A DNA stretch of 64,000 nucleotides from Oceanobacillus timonensis (GTDB lineage: Bacteria; Bacillota; Bacilli; Bacillales; Amphibacillaceae): the NCBI RefSeq assembly GCF_900166635.1, contig NZ_LT800497.1, forward strand, positions 3,830,344-3,894,343. The letters run 5' to 3'. Below, piece after piece: positions 45,814 through 54,092 of this stretch (position 1 is its first letter; each line of letters begins with the position of its first letter). The notes beneath the pieces were generated by a model. That model made no database searches and had not been told where the DNA came from. It worked only from the letters and a program-made list of their open reading frames with translations. The position numbers were made by a program, and so were the translations under genes.

Positions 45814-47238
45814 ATGAGCCAACCAAAGAATAATCGATATATTCTATCAGTTGTACCGATTATAGCCTTAGCAGGGTTGTTATTTGGATATGATACAGCT
45901 GTTATTTCTGGGGCAGAGCAGTCTATTCAACGGTATATGATTGAACCACTTGGTTTAGGATCCTTTACACATGGTTTTACAGTATCAAGCTCTTTAATAG
46001 GTTGTATTATTGGCGGATTTATATCTGGATTCTTGGCAAATAAGATTGGCAGAAAAAAAACGTTAATCTTGGCCGCTATCCTCTTTTCTATATCTGCCTT
46101 TACTAGTGCCTATCCAGAAATTCTGTTCTTTACAAGAGATGAATCGTCACCTGGGCTATTATTAATGTTTAACCTCTACCGTATTATTGGTGGTATCGGA
46201 GTTGGTATTGGATCAGCAATTGCTCCTGTATATATCAGCGAATTAACACCAAAGCAAAGTCGTGGTAAATATGTTTCCTTGTACACATTATCTATAGGTA
46301 TTGGAGCCCTTATTATTTATATCGTAAATATGAATATCACTTCTGGTCAATCACTTACTTGGATTGATGATATTGGTTGGAGATATATGCTTTTATCCGA
46401 ATTAGTTCCTGCCTTGCTATTTTTCTTTTTATTGTTATTCGTACCAGAAACACCAAGATATTTAGCATTAAAACAGGATTATGATAAAGCAGCTATGGTA
46501 CTTGCCAAAGTGAACGGATCAAATGAAAAAGCAAAAGCTATATTAGTAGATATTAAGGAATCATTTCGATTAGAAGGAACTAAAAAGACCAATATCTTTA
46601 CTTACGGCAAGTTAGTACTATTTGTCGGCATTATGGTTGCAATCTTCCAGCAATTAATTGGAATCAATGTTATTCTTTACTATGCTCCTCGTATCTTTGA
46701 AGAGTTAGGAGCTGGACAGTCTGCTTCCATGTTTCAAACGGTAATTGTTGGTATTGTTAATGTGGTTTTCCAAGCGCTGGCTATTTTACTAATCGACAGT
46801 ATTGGTAGAAAACCAATGCTAATAGGCGGATCTATCCTTTGTGCCTTTAACTTATTTATGGTTGCAATTTTAGCATACTTTGAAATTTTTGGTATTTCCA
46901 CCTTAATTTTTGTACTTTTATTTGCTGCCAGCTTTCAGTTAACATGGGGTGTTGCCACATGGGTAGTAGTGTCAGAAATCTTTCCAAACCGTATTCGTGG
47001 ACAGGCTGTATCAATAGCAACAGCATTACACTGGGTTGCAAACTTGACTGTTTCTTCCACCTTTCCCGCAATTCAAGATATTTTAGGTGGTATGGCATTT
47101 TCTATCTATGCAGTATTAAGCTTGCTTGCTGCAGTATTCATTTGGAAATTTGTACCAGAAACAAAAGGAAAAACGTTAGAAGAGTTAGAAAATATTTGGA
47201 TTGATAATAAAAGTTCAAAGAAAAAAGTAATAATGTAA
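45814..47238 (+). CDS. MFS sugar porter (IolT/CsbC-like)
   Basis: 474 residues with twelve helices, from the ATG giving MSQPKNNRYILSVVPI after GGGAGGAAATAAA; a ten-codon upstream frame is not supported. Sugar-porter signatures: LLFGYDTAVISGAE (about 22-35), NKIGRKKTLI, then FVPETPRYLALK (about 210-221), and the final KFVPETKGKTLEELENIW. Proton-linked uptake of inositol, xylose or similar. A close paralogue is at 52138 and a C-terminal relic at 63110. Probably expressed with the two enzyme genes upstream, despite the intervening hairpin. Confidence 0.88.
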   Translation: MSQPKNNRYILSVVPIIALAGLLFGYDTAVISGAEQSIQRYMIEPLGLGSFTHGFTVSSSLIGCIIGGFISGFLANKIGRKKTLILAAILFSISAFTSAYPEILFFTRDESSPGLLLMFNLYRIIGGIGVGIGSAIAPVYISELTPKQSRGKYVSLYTLSIGIGALIIYIVNMNITSGQSLTWIDDIGWRYMLLSELVPALLFFFLLLFVPETPRYLALKQDYDKAAMVLAKVNGSNEKAKAILVDIKESFRLEGTKKTNIFTYGKLVLFVGIMVAIFQQLIGINVILYYAPRIFEELGAGQSASMFQTVIVGIVNVVFQALAILLIDSIGRKPMLIGGSILCAFNLFMVAILAYFEIFGISTLIFVLLFAASFQLTWGVATWVVVSEIFPNRIRGQAVSIATALHWVANLTVSSTFPAIQDILGGMAFSIYAVLSLLAAVFIWKFVPETKGKTLEELENIWIDNKSSKKKVIM

Positions 47239-47257
47239 ATCCGTGTAGCAACTTCTA

Positions 47258-47310
47258 ACAAAAATAGCTGTCGTCCAATGCACAAGCATTTTGCGACAGC
47301 TATTTTTGTT
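47258..47310. terminator. Bidirectional terminator between porter and dehydrogenase genes
   Basis: A perfect 17-bp stem, aacaaaaatagctgtcg with cgacagctatttttgtt (ending at 47310), and T-runs on both sides. It separates the plus-strand porter and the minus-strand Gfo/Idh pair. Confidence 0.9.
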
Positions 47311-47318
47311 TTATACAG

Positions 47319-48344
47319 TTATACAGTTGCCTGTTCTTCTAATTCAGCAAGTTTAACGGTTCGTTGTTCCAAATGCGACATTTCAGCAGCTTTTGCCAGT
47401 AGTTCTGCTTTCTGTCCATCATCTCCACTGCAAACAAGTGATTTATTTTGAAGAATCGATGCTGCAAAGGATTCAATTTCTTTCTCATATGCTTCATGAT
47501 AACGATCAAGAAAGAAATTCTTTAATGGATCGATTGACGTTCCCACTTCATTAGCGATACGTACATTTGTGATCTCTTCATTATCCGCAGATACCAGTCC
47601 CTTATTTCCAAAAACTTCAATTCGCTGGTCATAGCCATAAACAGCTTGCCTGCTATTATCAATAACCCCGATAGCTCCATTTTCAAAGGTTAAAAGAATA
47701 ATCGCTGTATCGACATCATCACATTTTCCAATTTCAGGATCAATTAAGTTATCTGCTTTTACAGTTACGTCAACAACTTCGCTATTACTTAAATACCTAG
47801 CCATATCGAAGTCATGAATCGTCATGTCCATAAACATCCCTCCTGAGCGTTTAACATATTCAATCGCCGGAGCTTGCGGATCTCTGGATGTGATTTTTAT
47901 AATTTGTGGAGTACCGATGTTTCCTTCCATTACAGCATGGTGTACTTTTGAGAAATGCTTATCAAAGCGACGATTAAAACCAATTTGTAAATTCACATTA
48001 TTTTTCTTAACAGCCTCTAACGCGCTTCTTGTCTCTTCTTCATTAAAACTAATCGGCTTTTCACAGAAAACATGCTTTTTAGCTCTGGCCGCCTGAACAA
48101 TATAATCAGCATGTGTATCTGTACTTGAACAAATGAAAACGGCATCAATTTCTGGGTCTTGGAAAATATCATCTGTATTTTTAGTAATTAGTACCCCGCT
48201 ATCTTCTAGTTGACTTCCTTTTAAGTGGTCGATATAAACATCAGATATCGCCTTTAATTGATAAAGATCCGATTTCAACATATTCCCAATATGCAGCTGA
48301 CCAATACGGCCGGCTCCAATAACAGCAACGGTTAATTTATCCAT
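47319..48344 (-). CDS. Gfo/Idh oxidoreductase, inositol 2-dehydrogenase-like
   Basis: 341 residues close in layout to IolG. Rossmann GxGxxG in VAVIGAGRIGQLHIGNML (about 6-23), AKKHVFCEKPISFNEEET (about 88-105) with catalytic lysine, RSGGMFMDMTIHDFDMARYL (about 165-184) with catalytic aspartate and histidine, and GRRFDKHF-like NRRFDKHFSKVH. IolG oxidises myo-inositol to 2-keto-myo-inositol using NAD. It is upstream-paired with the 48374 gene (29 bp apart). Start: AAGGAGAATGTTTTATT before ATG. Substrate could be another cyclitol or sugar. Confidence 0.87.
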   Translation of the reverse strand: MDKLTVAVIGAGRIGQLHIGNMLKSDLYQLKAISDVYIDHLKGSQLEDSGVLITKNTDDIFQDPEIDAVFICSSTDTHADYIVQAARAKKHVFCEKPISFNEEETRSALEAVKKNNVNLQIGFNRRFDKHFSKVHHAVMEGNIGTPQIIKITSRDPQAPAIEYVKRSGGMFMDMTIHDFDMARYLSNSEVVDVTVKADNLIDPEIGKCDDVDTAIILLTFENGAIGVIDNSRQAVYGYDQRIEVFGNKGLVSADNEEITNVRIANEVGTSIDPLKNFFLDRYHEAYEKEIESFAASILQNKSLVCSGDDGQKAELLAKAAEMSHLEQRTVKLAELEEQATV

Positions 48345-48373
48345 AATAAAACATTCTCCTTTTTATATAATGA

Positions 48374-49369
48374 TTATTTTGTTATATCAACTGGCTGCTT
48401 TTCCTGCATCGAAGTAAGGCAAGCTTCCAGTACACGCATGTTTCGTATTGTATTTTCCGCCGTATTGACAGGTTCTTTGCCTTCGAGGATACAAGCGGAT
48501 AGATGCTCTATCCCAATGTCATAAAAATAACCTTCCAGTATTTCTTCTCTGTGATGCCCGTCTTCCCGATCAATGATTATTTTACCAATTCCATCCTCAT
48601 GCGGCACATACGCCTTTGAAACCGTTACTTTCCCATTGGTTCCGACTACTTCATAGGTTTGACGTCCAGCCATATTCATACTGCAATTAAAAGAAGTAAG
48701 CAACCCGCTTTCCATCTCCATTGTGACAGCAGCAGCCTGGTCCACATCATACGAATCATATAACTGTTCCATACCAAAAACACGAACAGGTTCCTCCCCG
48801 AGAATCATACGAATCGCATGGATTTGATAGCAGCCTAGATCATATAAACTGCCGCCGCCCAAACTGCGATCGGCACGAATATTTCCCTCCAAGCTATGTA
48901 AAACAAAGGAAAGACCCGTATTCATATGTTTTACTTCACCAATCTCTCCAGATTGAATTAATTCTTTTACTCTATTGTGCTGCGGATGAAATTGATACAT
49001 AAAGGATTCCATAAAGATAACATTATTTTCTTGGCAAACTTGTATCATTTCAACCGCTTCTTGATAGGTCAGGGACGCTGGCTTTTCACAGAGTACATGT
49101 TTTTTATGCTTGGCAGCCTCTTGTACCCATTTCGCATGTAATCCATTTGGCAAAGGAATATACACAGCATCAATTTCGGAATCATTTAACAGATCCATAT
49201 AAGATGAATAAGCTTTGGGAACATGAAACTGTTCCTTTACTTTCGCTTCTTTTCCACTTTCGCTGGCAACAGCAGCTACCTCAGCGTTGGGCGCTTTTAA
49301 AATAGCAGGTATTACTTGCTTTACTGCTATTTCAGCACCACTCAGGACTCCCCATTTAACCGTATTCAT
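48374..49369 (-). CDS. Gfo/Idh/MocA oxidoreductase (dihydrodiol dehydrogenase-like)
   Basis: 331 residues. N-terminal GVLSGAEIAVKQVIPAIL has an altered dinucleotide loop (GxxSxAxIA type, seen in the dihydrodiol/xylose dehydrogenase subgroup). KHVLCEKPASLTYQEAVEM (about 89-107) carries the catalytic lysine, and GGSLYDLGCYQIHAIRMILG (about 172-191) the catalytic tyrosine/histidine region. This subgroup oxidises sugars such as D-xylose or 1,5-anhydrofructose. Start: GAAGGAGATGGACAAAT before ATG. Forms an operon with the IolG-like gene downstream. Confidence 0.86.
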   Translation of the reverse strand: MNTVKWGVLSGAEIAVKQVIPAILKAPNAEVAAVASESGKEAKVKEQFHVPKAYSSYMDLLNDSEIDAVYIPLPNGLHAKWVQEAAKHKKHVLCEKPASLTYQEAVEMIQVCQENNVIFMESFMYQFHPQHNRVKELIQSGEIGEVKHMNTGLSFVLHSLEGNIRADRSLGGGSLYDLGCYQIHAIRMILGEEPVRVFGMEQLYDSYDVDQAAAVTMEMESGLLTSFNCSMNMAGRQTYEVVGTNGKVTVSKAYVPHEDGIGKIIIDREDGHHREEILEGYFYDIGIEHLSACILEGKEPVNTAENTIRNMRVLEACLTSMQEKQPVDITK

Positions 49370-49752
49370 ATTTGTCCATCTCCTTCTTCATTGATTTCAT
49401 TTTTTCTATATTAACGTTAGATTAACAGAATGAAAAGGGTTACAAAATGGTGTTCTGTAAGCCACTTTTTCATATTTGTTGACTATTTCCTAAACAGACA
49501 GCTGACAATCAAATAGGAACCTATTTTCTGAAAATAAAACGATATTTGAAATAATCATGTTAAACCGTTTCATTTAGATCATCCATGGCACACTTGTATG
49601 AGATACTGTAGAATAGGAATAAATAACGCTAAAATAAAGCAATGAAGTGATGATGGAACTTAATAAAAGAATAAAGAAATTGTTTACATGATATAAGTAA
49701 TTATTCCAGTTAGTACATGATATAGCAATATTTTTTAAGGGGGCGCTTATTT
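49370..49752. other. Divergent region between Gfo/Idh and DeoR genes
   Basis: About 380 AT-rich bases without a gene. It should carry promoters for both directions. The sequence ttgtttacatgatataag near 49680 resembles a promoter or degenerate operator but has no clear symmetry. Confidence 0.5.
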
Positions 49753-50508
49753 ATGATGAAAGCACAACGAGTAAATGCGATATTGGAATACGTAAAAGAA
49801 AAAGAATCTGTATCGCTTGATGAACTAGTTGAGCGATTTAATGTATCCAAAAATACAATTCGCCGCGATATTCAAGAACTAGTTGATAATGATAAAATGG
49901 TAAAGGTCTACGGCGGAGTATCTATTTCTCAGCCTTTAACCGTTCCTTATCAAGATAGGAAAGTCAAGCAATTCCATGAAAAACAGAAGCTTGCAAAATT
50001 AGCAGCGGAATATATTGAGGATGGAGATATTATTTTTATTGATTCAGGAACCACTACAGTAGAGCTGCTAGACTTTATCAAGTATAAAAATGTTACCATC
50101 GTCACCAATAATCTGGATTTTACGTTAGATGCCAGTGCTTATCCGAATTTAAATATTTATTCAACTGGTGGTGTTTTCGAACGTTCTACCAGATCTTATG
50201 TCGGCACAGAGAGCGCAGAAGTTATTCAAAAATATAACTTTAATAAAGCTTTTATGGCTTCAACAGGTATCTCACTGGATAAAGGGATAACCAATTCCTC
50301 TCCATTGGAAACACAAGTAAAAGCAAAAGTGATTAGAAAAAGTGAACAAGTGTTTATTCTCGTCGATCATACAAAATTCGATAAGTATGCATTGACAACC
50401 TACTGTGATTTTGATGACATTGATTATTTGATAACGGATCAAGAACCTCCGCAAGCGTATATCACACATAGTAAACAGAACCAATATGAAGTGGTTTTTC
50501 CAAAGTAA
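49753..50508 (+). CDS. DeoR family transcriptional regulator
   Basis: 251 residues. The N-terminal helix-turn-helix is SVSLDELVERFNVSKNTIRRDI (about 18-39). The DeoR sensor domain follows, with DGDIIFIDSGTTTVELLDFI (about 94-113, phosphosugar-binding loop) and the later STGISLDKGITNSSPLETQVK. DeoR proteins sense phosphorylated sugars and usually repress PTS or kinase genes. It precedes PTS IIB and IIA genes and faces the Gfo/Idh pair, so either may be its target. Start: AAGGGGGCGCTTATTT before the ATG. Confidence 0.9.
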   Translation: MMKAQRVNAILEYVKEKESVSLDELVERFNVSKNTIRRDIQELVDNDKMVKVYGGVSISQPLTVPYQDRKVKQFHEKQKLAKLAAEYIEDGDIIFIDSGTTTVELLDFIKYKNVTIVTNNLDFTLDASAYPNLNIYSTGGVFERSTRSYVGTESAEVIQKYNFNKAFMASTGISLDKGITNSSPLETQVKAKVIRKSEQVFILVDHTKFDKYALTTYCDFDDIDYLITDQEPPQAYITHSKQNQYEVVFPK

Positions 50509-50688
50509 TTTTAAAAGAATGCGCATCAAATGATTTTATGCAGAAGATTTGCATTTTTAGGGTAAACTCTTTAATATAAGGTAAAGCTTCGCACTGTGAA
50601 AAAGTGCACAAACATCAAGAAGTTTCTTTTTTATATTTTCAATTGCATGAAGCAGTGTAACAAATATAACAAAAAAAGAGGTGTAAGG

Positions 50689-50985
50689 ATGGAAAAAGTG
50701 ATTGTAGTATGTGAAGCAGGAATAACAACAAGTTTATTAGTAAAAAAATTAAATGATCTAGCCCAAGAAAAAGAACAAGATATCGATATTCAATCGAAAA
50801 GTCTGGAAGAAGGATTGGATTACATTAAAGAACATGATATAGATGTTGTATTATTGGGACCACAAATTCACCGCAGTGCTGAGAAATATGAAGCATCAAC
50901 GAATGCAAAAGTCGCTAAAATTTCGGTAAAAGATTATAACGCCATGAATGTTTACAGTATTTTTGAACAAATAAGCGAGGCGTAA
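50689..50985 (+). CDS. PTS lactose/cellobiose family IIB component
   Basis: 98 residues starting MEKVIVVCEAGITTSLLVKK, with AAAAGAGGTGTAAGG before the ATG; a longer upstream frame is not credible. The conserved early cysteine (C8 in VVCEAGITTSLLV) is the phosphorylation site, and DVVLLGPQI matches the family. IIB passes phosphate from IIA to the incoming sugar on IIC. The IIA gene follows three bases later, but no IIC gene exists here. It is therefore an orphan pair that must use a IIC encoded elsewhere, or act in regulation. Confidence 0.85.
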   Translation: MEKVIVVCEAGITTSLLVKKLNDLAQEKEQDIDIQSKSLEEGLDYIKEHDIDVVLLGPQIHRSAEKYEASTNAKVAKISVKDYNAMNVYSIFEQISEA

Positions 50986-50988
50986 ATA

Positions 50989-51297
50989 ATGGCAATCGAT
51001 GTAGAAGTATTTATGCCTTTGATTACAGAAGCTTCTCAAGCCAAAACGTTAGCCTATCAGGCATTAGGTCTTGCAAAAGCACAAGATGTGCACGGTTATG
51101 AAGCAGGAATAGCTGATGCTAAAAAGCACTTGATAACTGCTCATAAAAAACAGACAGAGCTTTTGCAATTAAACAGTCGTGAACAGCAAACAGATATTAA
51201 TATTTATGTCATCCATGCGATGGATCATGTGACAAACGCTCAAATGATTTGTGATATGGCGCAAGAGTTAGCGGAACTTCATTTGAAAAATAAATAG
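50989..51297 (+). CDS. PTS lactose/cellobiose family IIA component
   Basis: 102 residues with the IIA(Lac/Cel) layout: ITEASQAKTLAYQALGLAK (about 9-27), AHKKQTELLQLNS (about 48-60), and IYVIHAMDHVTNAQMICDMAQELAE-type ending, where the histidine in VIHAMDHV (about 77) is the phosphorylation site. It receives phosphate from HPr and hands it to IIB. Three bases separate it from the IIB gene. Its last 13 codons and terminator are duplicated at 60105-60206. No IIC gene follows; the next 500 bases are a transposase relic. Confidence 0.88.
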   Translation: MAIDVEVFMPLITEASQAKTLAYQALGLAKAQDVHGYEAGIADAKKHLITAHKKQTELLQLNSREQQTDINIYVIHAMDHVTNAQMICDMAQELAELHLKNK

Positions 51298-51309
51298 TAG
51301 AAAAAATCT

Positions 51310-51344
51310 CCTGTAATCGGTGTATACCTATTGCAGGATTTTTT
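51310..51344 (+). terminator. Terminator after the PTS genes
   Basis: The stem cctgtaat (51310-51317) pairs with attgcagg (51330-51337) including a G-U pair, followed by six T. A near-identical copy is at 60171-60206. Confidence 0.75.
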
Positions 51345-51369
51345 ATAAAAAGACTTATAGCAAATCGAA

Positions 51370-51850
51370 CAATACTAATATTAATCACTCAATTTTCACA
51401 CGCTGGAATAAACATGTACCCCTTGATATAGTTAGATAGACTAGCCACTCGTTGCTGTACTTGATTTTTGATTAATTTTAAGACTACTTTATCGGTAAAT
51501 TGAATCGTATTATCTGAAAATTTGATTAACTACTACAAAGTATCAACCTAATCAAGTTCATCTATTTCTTAAAATAATCCATCCAACGTTCAATTACCCA
51601 TGTGACAACGATTTTGACCAAAAAAGCACGGTATATTTTGTGAATATAATCGTGATAGGCTGATAAAGGTATCATAAAAATGGTTTTGAACTCTATTTGT
51701 AGACTTAAAAGTGATTTAATTGTCTTTAAAAAGACTTCAATATCCAGCCCTTCTCATAGATATAAATAATTTCTTCATTGCTAAGCATGAAATTTGAAAA
51801 CGGGTTTTAGGTTTAATTCTTTATTTCCACTTTTGAATCGCATAGCGGGT
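51370..51850 (-). pseudogene. Relic of an IS4-type transposase
   Basis: On the minus strand, after allowing for frameshifts, one reads NEEIIYIYEKGW, then IEVFLKTIKSLLSL, then SAYHDYIHKIYRAFLVKIVV and IERWMDYFKK, and near the end VQQRVASLSNYIKGYMFIP. The W-(D)-IEVFFK-KS run followed by YD..YISAH/RY is typical of IS4-superfamily DDE transposases around the last catalytic glutamate. Stops and single-base losses are frequent, and no N-terminal part or inverted repeats were found, so this is an old remnant. It lies where a PTS IIC gene might have been. Confidence 0.5.
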
Positions 51851-51896
51851 GGTTTATATTTTGCTAAATAAAGGCTCAATTATCTAAAGTCATAAT

Positions 51897-51928
51897 AAAA
51901 AAGCAACGGATTTTTTCCGCTGCTTTTT
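51897..51928 (-). terminator. Terminator downstream of the second porter gene
   Basis: aaaaaagcaacgg (51897-51909) pairs with ccgctgcttttt (51917-51928) with one bulge. On the minus strand T residues follow. It is about 210 bases past the 52138 stop. Confidence 0.55.
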
Positions 51929-52137
51929 GTTACAGAAATATTATTTTGTATATTCCAATAATTTCAATTTTACGAATCATGGCTTTATCACATTCATTCT
52001 TCTCCTCGGTGACTTCGCGAATTTGAGCATTCCATCCTCTCTTCGTTTTCTGTAAAATTAATGATTGTTTTTTTATATAGTTCTATCCATCATGTTCACA
52101 GAACCAATGCCCTGAAATTTTTGGTGAAAATTAAAAC

Positions 52138-53577
52138 TCATTTTATATTTTGAAAACGTTGATTCTCAACTGGACGTTTACTCCATATTTCTTCTATCTC
52201 CTCCAATTTTTTACCTTTTGTTTCAGGCAAAAATTTCCATATAAAGAAGACAGACAATACACATAATCCGCCGTAAATTGTGAAAGAAGCCGGGCCGAAT
52301 GCATCGTTTAACATAGGAAACATGGATGATGCAGCTAAATTTGCTATCCAATGCAATACTGACGCAAGCGCAACTGCTTTTCCTCGAATTTTATTAGGAA
52401 AGACCTCTGAGACAACAATCCATGTGACTACCCCCCATGTTAACTGGAAACAAGCGACGTATAATAAGATGCTAACCAAGGTAATAATTCCAAAAACATT
52501 CATAGAACCAAGTATTGCAACCAAAAATAAACTAATGGCGCAACCAATTGATCCAACCATAAGTAATGGTTTTCTACCTAGGCTATCAACAAATTTCAGT
52601 GCAAGTGTCATGAAAATTACGTTGACAATCCCAACGATTACTGTCTGGAACATAGAAGCAATCTGTCCTACTCCCATACTTTCAAAAATACGAGGAGCAT
52701 AGTACATGATTACATTAATTCCTATTAGTGGCTGAAAAATATGAACAGCGACACCGACAAATATAACTAATCCCCCGTATGAAAACAGACGTGCCTTTTG
52801 TGATGTTTTATTAAATATTGTTTTTTTAATCTCTGAAATGATCTGGCTAGCCCTTTCCTTCGAATTGTGCACTCTTTCAAGAATTGAACTTGCTTTTTGA
52901 ATTTCGTTGTTAAAAACGAGATACCTAGGAGTCTCAGGTACAAAGAAAAGCAAGGATAAAAATAATAAAGCAGGTATCATTTCAGAAGCAAACATATATC
53001 TCCAGCCAATATCACTTACCCAAGCAGTCGTTTGAGCAGAAGCAATCAGCAAATTTACAGTATATACAGACAGTTGACCAATTCCAATAGATATTGTATA
53101 CACAGCTACATACTTCCCGCGACTTTGCTCAGGTGAAATTTCACTGATATACATAGGTGCAATCGCAGCACCAATTCCAATCCCAATCCCTCCAATAATG
53201 CGGTAAGTATTGAAAGCAATTAAAAGAGAAAATGATGCATCCCCTTTTGTAAAAAAGAACATTTCAGGATATGCACTGCCAAGTGCCGAAAAAAAGAATA
53301 AGAATCCTGCCAGAATGAGCGTTTTTTTACGTCCTAATTTATTGGCTAGTAATCCTGAAATAAGTCCGCCTATGATACAACCTATATGTGCACTAGAAAC
53401 AGTGAACCCATGGGCAAATGACCCCAATCCAATACTGTTAATTAAATACTTTTGTACATGCTGCTCCGCTCCTGAAATAACAGCAGTATCATACCCAAAC
53501 AACAGACCAGCTAAGCCAACGGTCATTACAATCGCAAGCAGATATCGATTATTTTCATTCGCTTGAACATATTGCAT
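52138..53577 (-). CDS. MFS sugar porter (IolT/CsbC-like), second copy
   Basis: 479 residues with twelve helices, parallel to the 45814 porter throughout: LLFGYDTAVISGAEQHVQKY (about 20-39), NKLGRKKTLILAG, FVPETPRYLVFN, INVIMYYAPRIFESMGVGQ, and KFLPETKGKKLEEIEEIW at the C-terminus. It is clearly a paralogue, not a recent duplicate, as substitutions are scattered. Start: GGAGGGAAAAGT before the ATG. A cre-like site lies 24 bases upstream. Likely uptake of a monosaccharide or inositol-type substrate for the neighbouring flavoprotein enzymes. Confidence 0.88.
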   Translation of the reverse strand: MQYVQANENNRYLLAIVMTVGLAGLLFGYDTAVISGAEQHVQKYLINSIGLGSFAHGFTVSSAHIGCIIGGLISGLLANKLGRKKTLILAGFLFFFSALGSAYPEMFFFTKGDASFSLLIAFNTYRIIGGIGIGIGAAIAPMYISEISPEQSRGKYVAVYTISIGIGQLSVYTVNLLIASAQTTAWVSDIGWRYMFASEMIPALLFLSLLFFVPETPRYLVFNNEIQKASSILERVHNSKERASQIISEIKKTIFNKTSQKARLFSYGGLVIFVGVAVHIFQPLIGINVIMYYAPRIFESMGVGQIASMFQTVIVGIVNVIFMTLALKFVDSLGRKPLLMVGSIGCAISLFLVAILGSMNVFGIITLVSILLYVACFQLTWGVVTWIVVSEVFPNKIRGKAVALASVLHWIANLAASSMFPMLNDAFGPASFTIYGGLCVLSVFFIWKFLPETKGKKLEEIEEIWSKRPVENQRFQNIK

Positions 53578-53600
53578 ACTTTTCCCTCCTATTTAAACAT

Positions 53601-53614
53601 ATGAAGCGCTTACA
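53601..53614 (-). promoter_or_regulatory. Cre-like site upstream of the second porter
   Basis: On the porter strand TGTAAGCGCTTCAT fits the catabolite response element except for one missing base in the right arm, the same deviation as at the lutP site. It is 24 bases before the start codon. Confidence 0.45.
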
Positions 53615-53873
53615 TTTATCGAATAAAATTTTTAATATAGTGCCATCAAGAAATATATATAAGATAAATAAGGTATGGCTCAGAATTCCTTTAAATATCC
53701 AATGCTAAGGTGTATTTTTAAGCGTAATGTGAATCTCATCATAATCCATAAATCATCCTAATTCTCGTTTGATCTATCTGTCTTTATAGTCTATGAGCAG
53801 AAGACAGAATCTGGCTTTTTTCGACATGAGGGTGGAAAACGACTTCATGGTTCACTACAAAGCACTTTAATCC

Positions 53874-54072
53874 TCATAATTCCTGCTTGATAAATGCTTT
53901 GGGAATCCTCCATTTCGCAATATAGTCGAAATAATAGACATATGTCTCACTCTTTGTCTCCAAAATATAATGGATTTTGTTCCTTGTATTTCATATTTTT
54001 AAGGTAGCTTTTAAACAGGTGGTATACCATTCCAATTCTAGATTTCAGTAAATAATCAGGGATTCGCACCAT
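53874..54072 (-). pseudogene. Broken coding fragment of unknown family
   Basis: On the minus strand a frame from 54072 reads MVRIPDYLLKSRIGMVYHLF and continues to YFGDKE, then hits a stop at 53947-53949. A one-base shift there continues as ETYVYYFDYIAKWRIPKAFI to KQEL and a stop at 53874. The two halves join into a plausible 66-residue protein end. No ribosome binding site, so the 5' end is probably missing. I do not recognise the family. It lies directly after the FAD oxidoreductase gene on the same strand. Confidence 0.4.
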
Positions 54073-54092
54073 TAATTTCAAGCGTCTTTTGA

